A stretch of 64,000 nucleotides of DNA, taken from Leptospira noguchii serovar Panama str. CZ214 (GTDB lineage: Bacteria; Spirochaetota; Leptospiria; Leptospirales; Leptospiraceae). The stretch spans positions 400,001-464,000 of the forward strand of contig NZ_AKWY02000021.1 of the NCBI RefSeq assembly GCF_000306255.2, in the 5' to 3' direction. The notes beneath the pieces were generated by a model. That model ran no database searches and had not been told where the DNA came from. It was given only the letters and a program-made list of their open reading frames with translations. Positions 33,240-43,138 of the stretch are shown here, piece by piece; within the stretch, counting starts at the first letter, position 1, and each line of letters opens with the position of its first letter. A program made the translations under genes and the position numbers.

Positions 33240-34325
33240 ATGAAACGTTTCTATCATTCTATATACCACAAGATAATACTATGGAAAATTAAATTTAAAA
33301 AATTAATTCGACCTGAATTTTGGCCCTCATGGATTTTTTATTCTCCTCTTGTTCCTTATATATTTTTTTTAACAATTCGTTACAAAGGATTAGGGACGAT
33401 CTGCGCCGCCAATCCTGGAATTCCTTTAGGAGGTTTAGTAGGAGAGTCAAAAGAACAGATATTTAATAATTTAAATTCTAAACATAGTTTAAAATTTTTG
33501 AAAGTCCCCAGAGCAGAAAACAGATTCGATTTAATTTATAAGACTATCTTAAAGAACAAATTCAAATTTCCTTATATATTAAAACCAGACGCCGGCCAAA
33601 GAGGTTCTGGAATTAAGTTAGTAAAAAATAAAAACGAAGTTTTTGAATATTGGAATAATACCAATGTAGATTTGATCGTTCAAGAATATCATCCCGGTCC
33701 TAAAGAAGCAGGTATATTCTACTACCGTTTTCCTTACGAAACCCATGGTAAAATTTTATCGATCACTAAAAAAACATTTCCCATCTTAGAGGGAAACGGG
33801 ATCGACACTTTAGAAAATTTGATTATACGTCATCCTAGATTTCAATTCCAATGGAAAATTTTTCAAGAAAGGTTTTTTAAAGAATGGGATACGATCCTTT
33901 CCAAAGGTGAAATAAAAAGATTGGCCGAGGCTGGAAATCATTGCCAAGGAACTCTTTTTACTGATGGTAGCTACTTAATCACCAAGGAACTTTCTAAAAA
34001 AATAGACAAAATATCAAAAACTTTTTCCGGATTTTTTTTCGGTAGATACGACGTTCGTTACAAGTCCGATGAAAAATTAAAATGCGGAAAAGATTTTTCA
34101 ATCGTAGAACTAAACGGAATCACTTCTGAATCTACAAATCTTTACGATCCGGATTTTTCTATCTGGAAAATGTACAAAATTCTTTTTAATCAATGGAATT
34201 TACTTTTTCAAATCGGTTCTGAAAATAACAATCTTGGGATTCCGAAAACGAGTTTGGCTGAAATTTTTAAGGCTATTTTTTATTTCTACGGAGGGAATCG
34301 TAAAGTAAATGTCCGATCAGATTAA
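33240..34325 (+). CDS. ATP-grasp fold protein
   Basis: The 361-residue product contains an ATP-grasp-like core: FKFPYILKPDAGQRGSGIKL (ATP-binding lysine and glycine loop), VDLIVQEYHPGPKEAG and the metal-binding end FSIVELNGITSESTNLYDPD. The N-terminal 60 residues include a hydrophobic stretch (WIFYSPLVPYIFFLTIRY) that could be a membrane-proximal helix. ATP-grasp enzymes form amide or ester bonds with acyl-phosphate intermediates. The substrate is unknown, and D-Ala-D-Ala ligase itself is unlikely because its conserved Ser/Tyr motifs are missing. Confidence 0.75.
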   Translation: MKRFYHSIYHKIILWKIKFKKLIRPEFWPSWIFYSPLVPYIFFLTIRYKGLGTICAANPGIPLGGLVGESKEQIFNNLNSKHSLKFLKVPRAENRFDLIYKTILKNKFKFPYILKPDAGQRGSGIKLVKNKNEVFEYWNNTNVDLIVQEYHPGPKEAGIFYYRFPYETHGKILSITKKTFPILEGNGIDTLENLIIRHPRFQFQWKIFQERFFKEWDTILSKGEIKRLAEAGNHCQGTLFTDGSYLITKELSKKIDKISKTFSGFFFGRYDVRYKSDEKLKCGKDFSIVELNGITSESTNLYDPDFSIWKMYKILFNQWNLLFQIGSENNNLGIPKTSLAEIFKAIFYFYGGNRKVNVRSD

Positions 34326-35042
34326 TCTTCTAAAAAATTTTTATATTTAGATATTTTTTTTAAATTGTTCTAAATTATTTCTAAATCTATTTTTACTTTT
34401 TTATTATATAATTTTAAAATATCATAATGTTATTTTTTAATAAAATGAATACATCTTTATAATTTAAATTATAATGTTAATAATTATTAATATGTTTAGA
34501 ATTGTAAATTTTTTATTTCAGTGCAAAAAAATTAGACACCTATTTAAATTCAGAATAGAGTTGTTGAAAATTAATCCTCCATCGGTTTTCATTTTATGGA
34601 AACGTTTAATTGAAGCAGCTTTATGGATCTGAACTATGGAATTTTTCAACAAATCTAATAATTTTAAAAGATTGGCTGACATTACTGCAGTATAAAATAG
34701 AGCGTTATACATTTTTTGATACAATTAGTTATAGAAACAAAATTTTTGGAGATTTACTATGTTTTTTACTGTATGTAAGATTAAAGTTTTACTGAAAAAT
34801 GTGGGAACTATTACAATTTCTAACACCAGTAAAATATCTAAAAAGTCAATATATTACGTAATAGGACATAATTTATGGGAACTCCTATAAAATGGAAATA
34901 TTTTTAAACAAACGATTCCTATTCAGGCATTAAAAACCGATATTAGATCATTCTAGAATCAGCTTGAGCATAGTAAAAAAAATTTAAATAACATAAAATT
35001 AAAATATTCTAAATTACTTATAAATAGAAAAGAGGTAAAAAC
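34326..35042. other. Intergenic region with a family 2 repeat and GTGGGAACT fragments
   Basis: The only structures seen are the inverted-repeat element at 34557-34656, TGTGGGAACTATTACAATTT at 34800 and ATGGGAACTCCTATAAAATG at 34876. The cyclase promoter should lie in the last 150 bp. No gene is visible. Confidence 0.45.
34557..34656. repeat. 100-bp inverted-repeat element, family 2
   Basis: It starts AGAGTTGTTGAAAATTAATC and ends ATTTTTCAACAAATCT. The core TTGAAGCAGCTTTATGGATC matches the family. It is the same orientation as 28877-28977. Confidence 0.7.
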
Positions 35043-36341
35043 GTGACCGATACAGCACTAAAAATCATCTATTTTTTGTTTGGCGATCCTAAAAAAAATT
35101 CGCTCGAACACAGACTATTCAACACGGTCTCATTTGTGAACGGAATTTTGAACATTTTTGGTGCGTTTTCTTCTTTTTATCTAGAAAACTTTTTAGCGAT
35201 TTTTTTTCTTAACTTTATTTCTGGAATTTTACTGATAAGTATGTATTTTATTTCCAGAATAAAAAGTATCTATCATTCTCTGTTTTGGCCATTTAATCTT
35301 ATCATCCTGATTTATCTTTCTTGGATGTGGTTTTTTAACGGGGGTTCGATAGGTGGTAATCATTACTACTTTATTCCCGCTCTTGTAATTGCAACCATAC
35401 TACTTAGAAAGCATAACGTTTTGCTTGTTTATTTGATTTATGCCGCCTCAACCGCACTTTTATATGGTATCGAATTTTTTCATAGAGAATTAGTTAAATC
35501 ATATTCCAATGATACGGAACGTTATTTGGATGCGGGTGGTAATTATTTATTTGTTCAAATCTTAACAGGGCTTTTGATTTTTATTCTTACTAGAAATTTG
35601 AATATAGAAAGAAAAAAATCAGATTCTCTTTTATTGAATATTCTTCCCGAATCGGTCGCAGAGGAACTAAAAAGAAATGATTTTGTAGTTCCGATCCGTT
35701 ACGAAAGTGTCACGGTTCTTTTTACGGATATGGCTGGTTTTACAAAGATTGCGGAATCTATGTCTCCAGAAATTTTATTAAGCGAACTCGATCTTTTTTT
35801 CAGAGAATTCGATCTCATAACCAAAAAACATGGCATGGAAAAAATCAAAACTATAGGAGATTCGTACATGGCCGCGGGTGGACTTCCTATTACAAACAAT
35901 ACACATCCCATCGACGCAGTGTTATGCGGTCTCGAATTTCAAAAATTTATGACTCTCAAAAAAAAAGAAAGAGAAAATGATCATCTTCCGTTTTGGGAAC
36001 TTAGACTTGGAATTCATACCGGCTCCGTAGTTGCCGGTGTGGTTGGAACCAAAAAATTCGCATACGATATTTGGGGAGACTCTGTAAACACGGCCAGTCG
36101 AATGGAAAGTTCAGGAATCCCAGGAGAAGTAAATATATCCCACGAAACTTTTGAAAAAATTAAAGATTTTTTTATCTGCGAGCACAGAGGTAAAATTAAA
36201 GCGAAAAACAAAGGAGAGATCGATATGTATCTAGTAAAAAAAATTCGAGAAGATCTACATGATCCTGAAGACGAATTAAAACCAAATCAAACTTTTCTTA
36301 GATTTTATTCTCAAATTCAAAATGGAGAACTTCCATTTTAA
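35043..36341 (+). CDS. Class III adenylate cyclase with N-terminal membrane domain
   Basis: Membrane-bound nucleotide cyclase (432 residues) that should make cAMP from ATP. The first 190 residues hold about six hydrophobic segments (a 6-TM sensor-like module). The catalytic domain starts with VTVLFTDMAGFTKIAE; the two metal-binding Asp are residues 229 and 273 (TIGDSYMAAGG), 44 apart as in the family. The Lys in KIKTIGD and the Asp in YDIWGDSVNTASRME match the adenine-specifying pair, so ATP rather than GTP is likely. The start is GTG with AGAGG upstream. It has one cyclase domain and must dimerise. Confidence 0.92.
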   Translation: MTDTALKIIYFLFGDPKKNSLEHRLFNTVSFVNGILNIFGAFSSFYLENFLAIFFLNFISGILLISMYFISRIKSIYHSLFWPFNLIILIYLSWMWFFNGGSIGGNHYYFIPALVIATILLRKHNVLLVYLIYAASTALLYGIEFFHRELVKSYSNDTERYLDAGGNYLFVQILTGLLIFILTRNLNIERKKSDSLLLNILPESVAEELKRNDFVVPIRYESVTVLFTDMAGFTKIAESMSPEILLSELDLFFREFDLITKKHGMEKIKTIGDSYMAAGGLPITNNTHPIDAVLCGLEFQKFMTLKKKERENDHLPFWELRLGIHTGSVVAGVVGTKKFAYDIWGDSVNTASRMESSGIPGEVNISHETFEKIKDFFICEHRGKIKAKNKGEIDMYLVKKIREDLHDPEDELKPNQTFLRFYSQIQNGELPF

Positions 36342-36376
36342 AGAAATACTTTAAGAATTTATGATATATATTTTTT

Positions 36377-37312
36377 ATGGAACGATCATCGCCAAACTTC
36401 AATTCAATGCAAAAATTTAATTTTGTCTTTAGATCTTATAGAGATTCCCACTATGTATTCCAAATTCTTTTTCTTATTTCTTTTCTAGGGTGTTTTTGTA
36501 GTATTCCAGAAGATCTGAAAAAAAAGCCGAAAGAGAGTTTAATTCTTCTCAAAAAATCTGGAATCAATTTCAAAGAATTTAATTTTAATGTAGAAGGAAA
36601 ACAAATCTACGGAGTTGCATCAGGGTGTAATTTAAAAAATCAGAATATTTTAATATTTATACACGGCTCCCCCGGAGGTTGGCAAAATTATTCTTGGTAT
36701 TTGGAAAATAAAACCTTAAACAAAAAATTTTGTATTTTTGCCATGGACAGACCCGGTTTCGGAAATTCAAACCCGAACGAAGCGATTCCGGATGTGGAAA
36801 AACAAGCTTTTATCCTAGGAAAAACAATTCAAAATTTTTTAGATCAAATTCCATTAGATAAAAATATTAGAATCGTTCTCGTAGGACATTCTTACGGGGG
36901 CCCAATCGCTGCAAGGATCTCTATAATTTTTTCTTACAAGATTGATACTCTCGTTTTACTCGCCGCACCTCTAAGTTCCAAAGAAGAAGAAATTCGTTGG
37001 TATAATAAAATCGCTGATTGGGTTTGGGTTAAAAATCTTTTACCGATAAGCTTCAAAAATAGTAATGACGAAATGTTTCCTCTTAAATCCCAATTAGAAT
37101 TTTTAGAAAAATTTTGGAAATTAATTCCCTGTAAAATCATATTAATTCATGGAAAAGAAGATTCTCTAGTTCCTTTTCATAATTTAGAATTCTTTAAATC
37201 TATATTTTCTCCTTCTATACTTACCACTATAGAATTGGAGAAAGAAGATCATTTTATTCCTTGGACTCAAAAAATTCTTTTAGAAAAGATCTTTTTAAAA
37301 TCAATTGAGTAA
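36377..37312 (+). CDS. Alpha/beta hydrolase, probable lipoprotein
   Basis: Alpha/beta-hydrolase fold (311 residues): oxyanion region [26 protein letters not shown], nucleophile elbow [15 protein letters not shown] (Ser) and the late acid/His region [13 protein letters not shown] with EKEDHFIPW. The N-terminus has a hydrophobic stretch ([13 protein letters not shown]) with a lipobox-like FLGC, so it may be lipid-anchored. The substrate is unknown. It starts 36 bp after the cyclase and may be co-transcribed with it. Confidence 0.83.
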   Translation: MERSSPNFNSMQKFNFVFRSYRDSHYVFQILFLISFLGCFCSIPEDLKKKPKESLILLKKSGINFKEFNFNVEGKQIYGVASGCNLKNQNILIFIHGSPGGWQNYSWYLENKTLNKKFCIFAMDRPGFGNSNPNEAIPDVEKQAFILGKTIQNFLDQIPLDKNIRIVLVGHSYGGPIAARISIIFSYKIDTLVLLAAPLSSKEEEIRWYNKIADWVWVKNLLPISFKNSNDEMFPLKSQLEFLEKFWKLIPCKIILIHGKEDSLVPFHNLEFFKSIFSPSILTTIELEKEDHFIPWTQKILLEKIFLKSIE

Positions 37313-37710
37313 ATTTTGTATAATTAACGTGAGTCCAGCCTAAGGAGAGAGTAAAATCAGGAAATTGTTTTTAGATTCCATTTTTTTTAAACATCAAAAT
37401 TAAATAATATTCTAACCTAAAGCGGCTCCAAACAGTATCAATACTTTTTTTGATCGCAGCCAAATACAAAAAAATATTTTTTTAACGTGAATTCTATGTA
37501 AGGAAATTAGGGCGGCTTCGGACCGACTCTCAGCTCTGATCAATAAATTGCATGCAGGAAACTTTATATAAAAATTATATTTAGTTCGAGAGAGCGTTAA
37601 TTACTGAAACGATCTAAACCCATCAAACCCAAGAATGTGAATCGAAAAAAATCGTTTCATTCGAAAACCTATATTTGTCGTTCATAACAAATATAGGTTT
37701 CTATAGATCC
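37313..37710. other. Intergenic region with family 1 repeat fragments and a terminator
   Basis: TAACGTGAGTCCAG at 37325 is a lone family 1 end. At 37493-37599 a shrunken copy reads TAACGTGAATTC...TAAGGAAATTAGGGCG and ends near GTTCGAGAGAGCGTTA. It shares TCAATAAATTGCATGCA with the diverged copy at 21759. No gene is visible. Confidence 0.5.
37668..37697 (-). terminator. Rho-independent-like terminator for the tail cassette
   Basis: A perfect 11-bp stem (CCTATATTTGT and ACAAATATAGG, 8-nt loop) is followed on the minus strand by TTTT. It lies 14 bp past the last tail-cassette gene. The stem is AT-rich, so efficiency is uncertain, but position and geometry are right. Confidence 0.75.
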
Positions 37711-38442
37711 TTAACTTAAGGACCATGCTAGAGACAAATCTAAAAACTCTTCGGGTTTTAAATTTTGAATCTTTTCTTCCATTTCCCATTTTTTAGAGTA
37801 TAACAATTTGCCTGCATTAAAAAGATCCAATTCGATTAGATCCGATAATTCAGATAGTTCTTCTACGTTTAAAGAATGAAATTGGTTATTTGTATCTCTC
37901 CATTCCGGAATAGAATTAATTTTTTGTTTGTTATAAATAGTTAATGTTTTTTGAATATTCTCTAAATAGATTTTACCAGAATCCCAAGGCACATTACAAT
38001 AAATAACCGTGCTTCGATAAGAGCCAAGTTTGGAATAAAAAGTTTGACTATTTTTCTCCAACAAGAATTCTTTTTTGCGATCTTGGTTTACTATCCAACC
38101 GGAATCCGTATATTTTTGATACTCCTCCAAGTTTCCGGCAAAGTCTTTTAACGGTTCTATCTCCGTTTCTGTCTCTAAATCTATCTTATCTTCCCAACTC
38201 TGTAGAACTCTTTCCTCTCCGGTAATTTTGTTATAAACTTTTTTGAGAACAAAATCTTGTGCTACTCCTTCTTTAATTTCTGCAAGAAACGTTTCTCCGA
38301 TTTCTGGATTATAATGGAGAGAGTATACAATCTCGTGTAGATTAGCTTTAAAATTTCTCCAAGCCTTTTCTCCAATCAGTCGATTTGGATCCGTGTTGAT
38401 CCAAATTACTTTCTGATTCGATTTTTCTAATATATAATTCAT
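37711..38442 (-). CDS. Phage tail-fibre-associated protein with DUF4376-like end
   Basis: The product is 243 residues and the last gene of the tail cassette. The C-terminal stretch (EWRDTNNQFHSLNVEELSELSDL through KKWEMEEKIQNLKPEEF) resembles the DUF4376 domain that ends many tail-fibre-assembly or fibre-adjacent proteins. The N-terminal half is unrecognised, with a WINTDPNRLIG start. Its start codon overlaps the preceding fibre stop by one base, so the two are coupled. It may be a fibre chaperone, an inference from position. Confidence 0.65.
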   Translation of the reverse strand: MNYILEKSNQKVIWINTDPNRLIGEKAWRNFKANLHEIVYSLHYNPEIGETFLAEIKEGVAQDFVLKKVYNKITGEERVLQSWEDKIDLETETEIEPLKDFAGNLEEYQKYTDSGWIVNQDRKKEFLLEKNSQTFYSKLGSYRSTVIYCNVPWDSGKIYLENIQKTLTIYNKQKINSIPEWRDTNNQFHSLNVEELSELSDLIELDLFNAGKLLYSKKWEMEEKIQNLKPEEFLDLSLAWSLS

Positions 38443-39299
38443 TATGCTACCCTCACTTTGTATTTTACCGCTACGTATGCCGGGTTTGTTTCATTGCTAA
38501 GGCGAGGGTTTCCGTTGCTACCGTCCGTCCTGGCTGTTATAACCATATTTGAAACATTCCAAGAATTGTTACCAGTTCCGGAGATATATCCAGATCCACC
38601 AGCATACCCAGGATATCCCGTATAATCATGAAAGTGTCCTTGCATCTGATCTTGTCCTGCATATCCAACCGCACCACCATCATAATTCCCACCTGCCGCT
38701 TTCGCTCTTGTTCCATGCACTCCTGCACCTCTTGCAAAAATCCCTCTTCGATCCGGAACGTTATACGTAGTCGATCCGTCCCCAAATCCATATTCAATAT
38801 TTGTAATCATTTCCCCGGTTTGAGAAGACGTAAGGTCTACGATCGAACCAGTTGATGTCAAAGAAATCTGAAAGTCATTTACAGTTGGATTACGTACATA
38901 ATAATTTACTAATGCTGTAACTCCTCCCCCTGTAAAAGAAAATTTTACCAATTGACCCTCAACACATCCATGACTTGTACAACCGATACGATCCGTCGCG
39001 GAAACAATTCCGGTAACAGATCTTTTGACTAAATTCCAAAGAGCCAAAAAGCTGGTTCTAGAAATAGATTGTCCGTTTGCGTCTTTAAAATTAGAGGTAG
39101 AAGTTATGTTCAGATTATCTTCGATAATTCCACCCAAAGGGATTTGAGTCGCCAGAAAATTATTCTCTGCCAGATCAATACGATCTTTTAAATACTGATC
39201 GTTTTCGTATTGCCGATCCACTTCTTCATCGATTAGATCTCCATCCGCAGGAGTGCTCTTACTCCAGATTCTAGTTTTTGCTGGATTAAATGAGGCCAT
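38442..39299 (-). CDS. Tail collar fibre protein, copy 2
   Basis: The product is 285 residues. The N-terminal segment FNPAKTRIWSKSTPADGDLI probably attaches to the baseplate. The core TGIVSATDRIGCTSHGCVEG to GDGSTTYNVPDRRGIFARGA is typical of tail-collar (gp12-like) fibres. The metal-binding pattern HFHDY precedes a variable tip (TGYPGYAGGSGYISGTGNNS). It is near-identical in the core to the protein at 39444-40334 but differs at the tip and in the first third. It is separated from that gene by about 145 bp of non-coding DNA, unlike the tight packing elsewhere in the cassette. Confidence 0.85.
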   Translation of the reverse strand: MASFNPAKTRIWSKSTPADGDLIDEEVDRQYENDQYLKDRIDLAENNFLATQIPLGGIIEDNLNITSTSNFKDANGQSISRTSFLALWNLVKRSVTGIVSATDRIGCTSHGCVEGQLVKFSFTGGGVTALVNYYVRNPTVNDFQISLTSTGSIVDLTSSQTGEMITNIEYGFGDGSTTYNVPDRRGIFARGAGVHGTRAKAAGGNYDGGAVGYAGQDQMQGHFHDYTGYPGYAGGSGYISGTGNNSWNVSNMVITARTDGSNGNPRLSNETNPAYVAVKYKVRVA

Positions 39300-39443
39300 A
39301 CAAAACTCCCAAACAGAACACTAACAAAACTCGGATTTTCCAATACAGAAATCCAAAATTTCTAAAATAGCTTAGAGAATTACTTTCGGCTTTTATTAGA
39401 CTAAATAATAATATTTTAAAATTATAATTTATGAATTTAATTT

Positions 39444-40334
39444 TCATAGAACCCTCACTTTGTATTTTACTGCTACGTAGGCAGGAACATTCTCGTCACC
39501 AATTCGGGGCGTACCGTTAGTACCGTCTGGGATTACCGAACGAATAGAATACCCAGGCGATGCGCCGTTTGTATTTGAAGATGTCGGCGAATTCGGTCCC
39601 GCTCCAAACTGTATTGCAGTTGTCCCATTTATACTGGGGTTATTATTGTTGAGCCACAATTCGTGCGCATGCTTAAATAATTGATCCTGTCCCGCATACC
39701 CAACCGGTCCACCGTCATAATTCCCACCTGCTGCCTTCGCTCTTGTTCCATGCACTCCTGCACCTCTCGCAAAAATACCACGACGATCCGGAACGTTATA
39801 CGTAGTCGATCCGTCCCCAAATCCATATTCAATATTTATAATCATATCCCCGGTTTGAGAAGACGTAAGGTCTACGATTGAGCCTGTGGCGGTCAAAGAA
39901 ATCTGAAAGTCATTTGCAGTTGGATTGCGTACATAATAATTAACTAATGCTGTAACCCCTCCCCCTGTAAAAGAAAACTTTACAAGTTGCCCCTCAACAC
40001 ATCCGTGATTTGTACAACTGATACGATCTGTCGCGGAAACAATTCCGGTAATCACTCGATGCACAGAATTCCATAAAGTAACAAATGTGTTTCTAGAAAT
40101 TGCCTGTGCGTTCGCATCTTTAAAGTTAGCAGAAGGAGCCAGGTTCAGACCGTCTTCTATAATACTTCCGATCGGAATCAGAAAATTCGCCAAATTCATG
40201 TCAGTCGAGTCGATCCGATCTTTTAAATACTGAAAATTTTCATATTGACGATCAAATTCGTCGTCAATTAGGTCTCCATCCGCCGGAGTATTCTTGCTCC
40301 AAGTTCTTGTTTTTACTGGATTGAATATCGCCAT
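39444..40334 (-). CDS. Tail collar fibre protein, copy 1
   Basis: Tail-collar fibre (296 residues from ATG 40334; GGAG upstream decides this start over the GTG at 40340). The layout is the same as copy 2: attachment segment FNPVKTRTWSKNTPADGDLI, core with DRISCTNHGCVEG and GDGSTTYNVPDRRG, HAHEL metal motif, and a different tip (NNNPSINGTTAIQFGAGPNS). The products should bind cell-surface receptors. The two genes give the particle two alternative or combined receptor specificities. Confidence 0.85.
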   Translation of the reverse strand: MAIFNPVKTRTWSKNTPADGDLIDDEFDRQYENFQYLKDRIDSTDMNLANFLIPIGSIIEDGLNLAPSANFKDANAQAISRNTFVTLWNSVHRVITGIVSATDRISCTNHGCVEGQLVKFSFTGGGVTALVNYYVRNPTANDFQISLTATGSIVDLTSSQTGDMIINIEYGFGDGSTTYNVPDRRGIFARGAGVHGTRAKAAGGNYDGGPVGYAGQDQLFKHAHELWLNNNNPSINGTTAIQFGAGPNSPTSSNTNGASPGYSIRSVIPDGTNGTPRIGDENVPAYVAVKYKVRVL

Positions 40335-40336
40335 AA

Positions 40337-40612
40337 TCACTCCTTTAACTCTTGTTCTAATATAATAAACTTCTCATATACTTTAAAAGGTTGGTCCACA
40401 TACCTCTTCAAGCGATTTCGAACCGGTTTTAAATCTTCTTCTCTCGTAAACTCGGCATCCAATCCAGACCCGTTTTTTTTATATCCTTTTCGATCGCAAT
40501 ATTCTAAAAGACTCTCGTGTGTCTTAAACAGTGCAATCGGAAGTAATTCGATTCTAAATTTTCCCGTTCCGGCAAATTCTACATTCGTTTCCCTTGCTAG
40601 TATTTGAATCAC
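40337..40612 (-). CDS. Small phage tail-cassette protein (91 aa)
   Basis: The family is not recognised. It sits between the wedge-like protein and fibre 1, overlapping the former by 4 nt and ending 2 bp before the fibre start. Position suggests a baseplate-fibre linker or small structural protein. The sequence is basic-acidic mixed (VEFAGTGKFRIELLPIALFK) without a signal peptide. Confidence 0.6.
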   Translation of the reverse strand: MIQILARETNVEFAGTGKFRIELLPIALFKTHESLLEYCDRKGYKKNGSGLDAEFTREEDLKPVRNRLKRYVDQPFKVYEKFIILEQELKE

Positions 40613-41583
40613 TGAAACTCCTCCTTTATTACAAAATCATAAACTATAAGATGATCCTTATCTTTAGAAGGAAAAGTTTTAAGATATAACAACTCCCCGT
40701 CCTCGTCGAAAAGTCCTATTTCGTTAATCCCATAACCCATCATCTCTCCCTGTTTGACTGTTGTTTGAAAATAACGATTCCCGTCTGAATCAAATCGGAT
40801 TTCGACTAACTTTCGGTAGACTTCGTTCTGCAAACCAGTATCTCCAATCTTAGGAGATCTAAGAATTCCTCCTTCCAATCCTCCGATTCCGAAAGCGATT
40901 TCATAGGGTCGAATTTTCACCCTCTCTCCAGACAAAAGAGTGAACCCATTTAAAGACCAGCCCCCATCCAAATACGGAGTACGAATAGATTCTCCATACA
41001 ACCTTCCGCCTAACGTAGATATTTCGAAGCGGTATCGAATGATCGCCTTTACACCTCCGGGACGAATTTGTGCAATCGCTTGATTGAATTCCGGAACTAC
41101 AGGAAGTTCGTCGACAGAACCTGTAAAAATTAATTCAATCGTAGCGGGTCTTTTTGTACTTCCAGAAAGAGGATATTCCCCATTGAGAGTATACGTAGCA
41201 TCCAAGAGCATCGGAACACCTCCGTAACAAAGCTCCTTGATTTCGTATAACGTTCCCATTCCAGCAAGTATTTGAGATCCGATTTCGTTCATCGAAAAAA
41301 TATCACCCTTCGATTTACGTTTTTGACGCGCGATCGAAAGAAAGATCTTATAACGAAAATCGTCCATCCCGTTTCGCGGCTGTTTTAAATTCTTTCCGAT
41401 CAAATCTAAAACGGTTCCGCTTTGAACACTATAATCCGTAATTCCTGAAATCGATTCCAATACAGAACGGACTTCGTTTAACAATTCAAGTTCCACTTCC
41501 CACTTTTTAGCAATCGTAGAGTTCGGGTCTCTCGTAAAGATCGAAGAAGGGTATTTTTCTAATACTTCGTTTAAGTAAGTCAT
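40609..41583 (-). CDS. Baseplate wedge / tail protein with DUF2612-like N-terminus
   Basis: The 324-residue product has an N-terminal half resembling DUF2612 baseplate proteins (YSVQSGTVLDLIGKNLKQPR, DDFRYKIFLSIARQKRKSKG, a pattern also found in phage tail protein I/gp48). The C-terminal half ends with GYGINEIGLFDEDGELLYLK, similar to phage collar-fibre N-terminal domains. It overlaps the baseplate J gene by 4 nt (ATGA). It probably connects the baseplate wedge to the fibres. The fused two-part structure is inferred by eye. Confidence 0.75.
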   Translation of the reverse strand: MTYLNEVLEKYPSSIFTRDPNSTIAKKWEVELELLNEVRSVLESISGITDYSVQSGTVLDLIGKNLKQPRNGMDDFRYKIFLSIARQKRKSKGDIFSMNEIGSQILAGMGTLYEIKELCYGGVPMLLDATYTLNGEYPLSGSTKRPATIELIFTGSVDELPVVPEFNQAIAQIRPGGVKAIIRYRFEISTLGGRLYGESIRTPYLDGGWSLNGFTLLSGERVKIRPYEIAFGIGGLEGGILRSPKIGDTGLQNEVYRKLVEIRFDSDGNRYFQTTVKQGEMMGYGINEIGLFDEDGELLYLKTFPSKDKDHLIVYDFVIKEEFQ

Positions 41584-42794
41584 ATAAAATTTACCTGAAT
41601 GTTGGCGGTAATCAACTTAGCACGTTGTCTGCTATTGATTGGCAATAGGTCTTGTGTGGCCGGAGAAGTTTGGCCTACCTTTACAATCATGGATTTAATT
41701 CCTAATACCTTTACGGAATCGAATTCCTGAAGAGCGCTCTGAGCTGCGATCAATTTCCATGCAAACACGTCTGTACCCGTTCCTTCTCCTTTATAGTAGG
41801 TGGAAGTAGAAGTAATCGTGTCCACTCCTCCTATCACTTTGATACAATTTGTTTTTACAACCGACTCGGAACCCTGCACCCAAAGATTTAAATCTCTTAC
41901 AATATCAATTTTTACATAAACAAGAACGTCGGTCGGTCTATTGAAATAGTACGTTCTAGGAACACTTTTATTGTCAAAAATAGTAGTAAGTTCCAAACCG
42001 TAAGATTCAATTCCTCCCGGCCAGTTTCTTAAAAAAACTTCTCCGATTTCTTCAGAAGAACCTCCTTCTATTACGGCTTCCATAGAATGTGGCGGTCTTC
42101 CGTCCATATCCGTAAAATCGGTGTTATTCTCATACACGATCGCATTGAGTACGGAGGGAATGTTGTTCAAAACACCTTGAACGTTTGCAGCGGAAGAACC
42201 TCCGTTAACTCCTTCTTGAATAAAACGATTCAGATATTCAGAGTCCGTTTCTATTGCACGTCCACCTTTAGACGGTTCCGGATTAGTGACTGAATCGATT
42301 CCACTGACCGCCGTATTAATCGTAGTGATCGAATTGGCATTCACGTTTCCGTTCACTCCATAAGAAATTTCTAATGCTTGTGCATTCAAGTCTACGTGTC
42401 CGCCAGATAAAACTCCGGATTCGATCGTGATAAAAAGTAACCCATTGCCGGTTTGACAAATGACTCCGACTGGAACCACAGCACCATCCATTCCAGAAAA
42501 TCTAAGAACGACTATAGAACGTTTAGCCGGTTGACGTTCCGAACCGAGAGGATTTAAAACTCGATCCAAAGAAACACCGGAAGCGGTATGTGCAAAATTA
42601 GAATAAAATACTTTTTCTGCGAGCTGGTGAATCTTATCTAGTTCATCTGCTAGAATCCTCATACGCATTCCATCTTCACTAACAATAGAAAGATCTATAT
42701 CTCCACCTAAGCGAGTTTTATAACCTTCCTCCAATTCTGATAGAATCTCTTCTCTACTTTTTCGGATAAAACCTTGTTCACTGACTCCTGCCAT
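41580..42794 (-). CDS. Baseplate J family protein
   Basis: Baseplate wedge protein of the J/gp47 family (404 residues). It has the typical start FIRKSREEILSELEEGYK, then LDRVLNPLGSERQPAKRSIV, an internal beta-rich region, and the late segment GGRAIETDSEYLNRFIQE with GVNGGSSAANVQGVL. Its start overlaps the gp25-like stop by one base. Together with the gp25-like and DUF2612-like proteins it forms the baseplate wedge. Confidence 0.9.
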   Translation of the reverse strand: MAGVSEQGFIRKSREEILSELEEGYKTRLGGDIDLSIVSEDGMRMRILADELDKIHQLAEKVFYSNFAHTASGVSLDRVLNPLGSERQPAKRSIVVLRFSGMDGAVVPVGVICQTGNGLLFITIESGVLSGGHVDLNAQALEISYGVNGNVNANSITTINTAVSGIDSVTNPEPSKGGRAIETDSEYLNRFIQEGVNGGSSAANVQGVLNNIPSVLNAIVYENNTDFTDMDGRPPHSMEAVIEGGSSEEIGEVFLRNWPGGIESYGLELTTIFDNKSVPRTYYFNRPTDVLVYVKIDIVRDLNLWVQGSESVVKTNCIKVIGGVDTITSTSTYYKGEGTGTDVFAWKLIAAQSALQEFDSVKVLGIKSMIVKVGQTSPATQDLLPINSRQRAKLITANIQVNFI

Positions 42795-43138
42795 TATAAT
42801 TCTCCCATAACAATTCCATATTTTGTAATTGCAGAAAATTGAATATATACTCTCTGGCCCAAACTTTCTCTATCTACCAATTCCACTTTTTCGACCGAAA
42901 CTGTTTCAGGATCTTTTTGAATCGTCTTTTTAATTTCCGTCAAAATCCTGTCCCTAGAAACTTTCGTGGAAAATATAATCTCCCAGTTCACTCCGTTTAA
43001 CGGCTCGTATACGGACTCTCCCAGAGATAAACGGATCGAATGTCTAATTCTTTGGGAATAATATTCTAAATCTTGAATGATCACGGACCGTCCTCTGACA
43101 AATACCGCGTCTTTGTTCTCTATCTTAATTCCTTTCAT
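42794..43138 (-). CDS. gp25-like (W) baseplate protein
   Basis: The 114-residue product has size and position of the gp25/gpW-type lysozyme-like baseplate subunit: helical RIRHSIRLSLGESVYEPLNG followed by LTEIKKTIQKDPETVSVEKV. It is similar in layout to DUF2634 members. It overlaps the spike gene by 4 nt and baseplate J by one base. The call relies on gene order as well as the sequence. Confidence 0.75.
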   Translation of the reverse strand: MKGIKIENKDAVFVRGRSVIIQDLEYYSQRIRHSIRLSLGESVYEPLNGVNWEIIFSTKVSRDRILTEIKKTIQKDPETVSVEKVELVDRESLGQRVYIQFSAITKYGIVMGEL

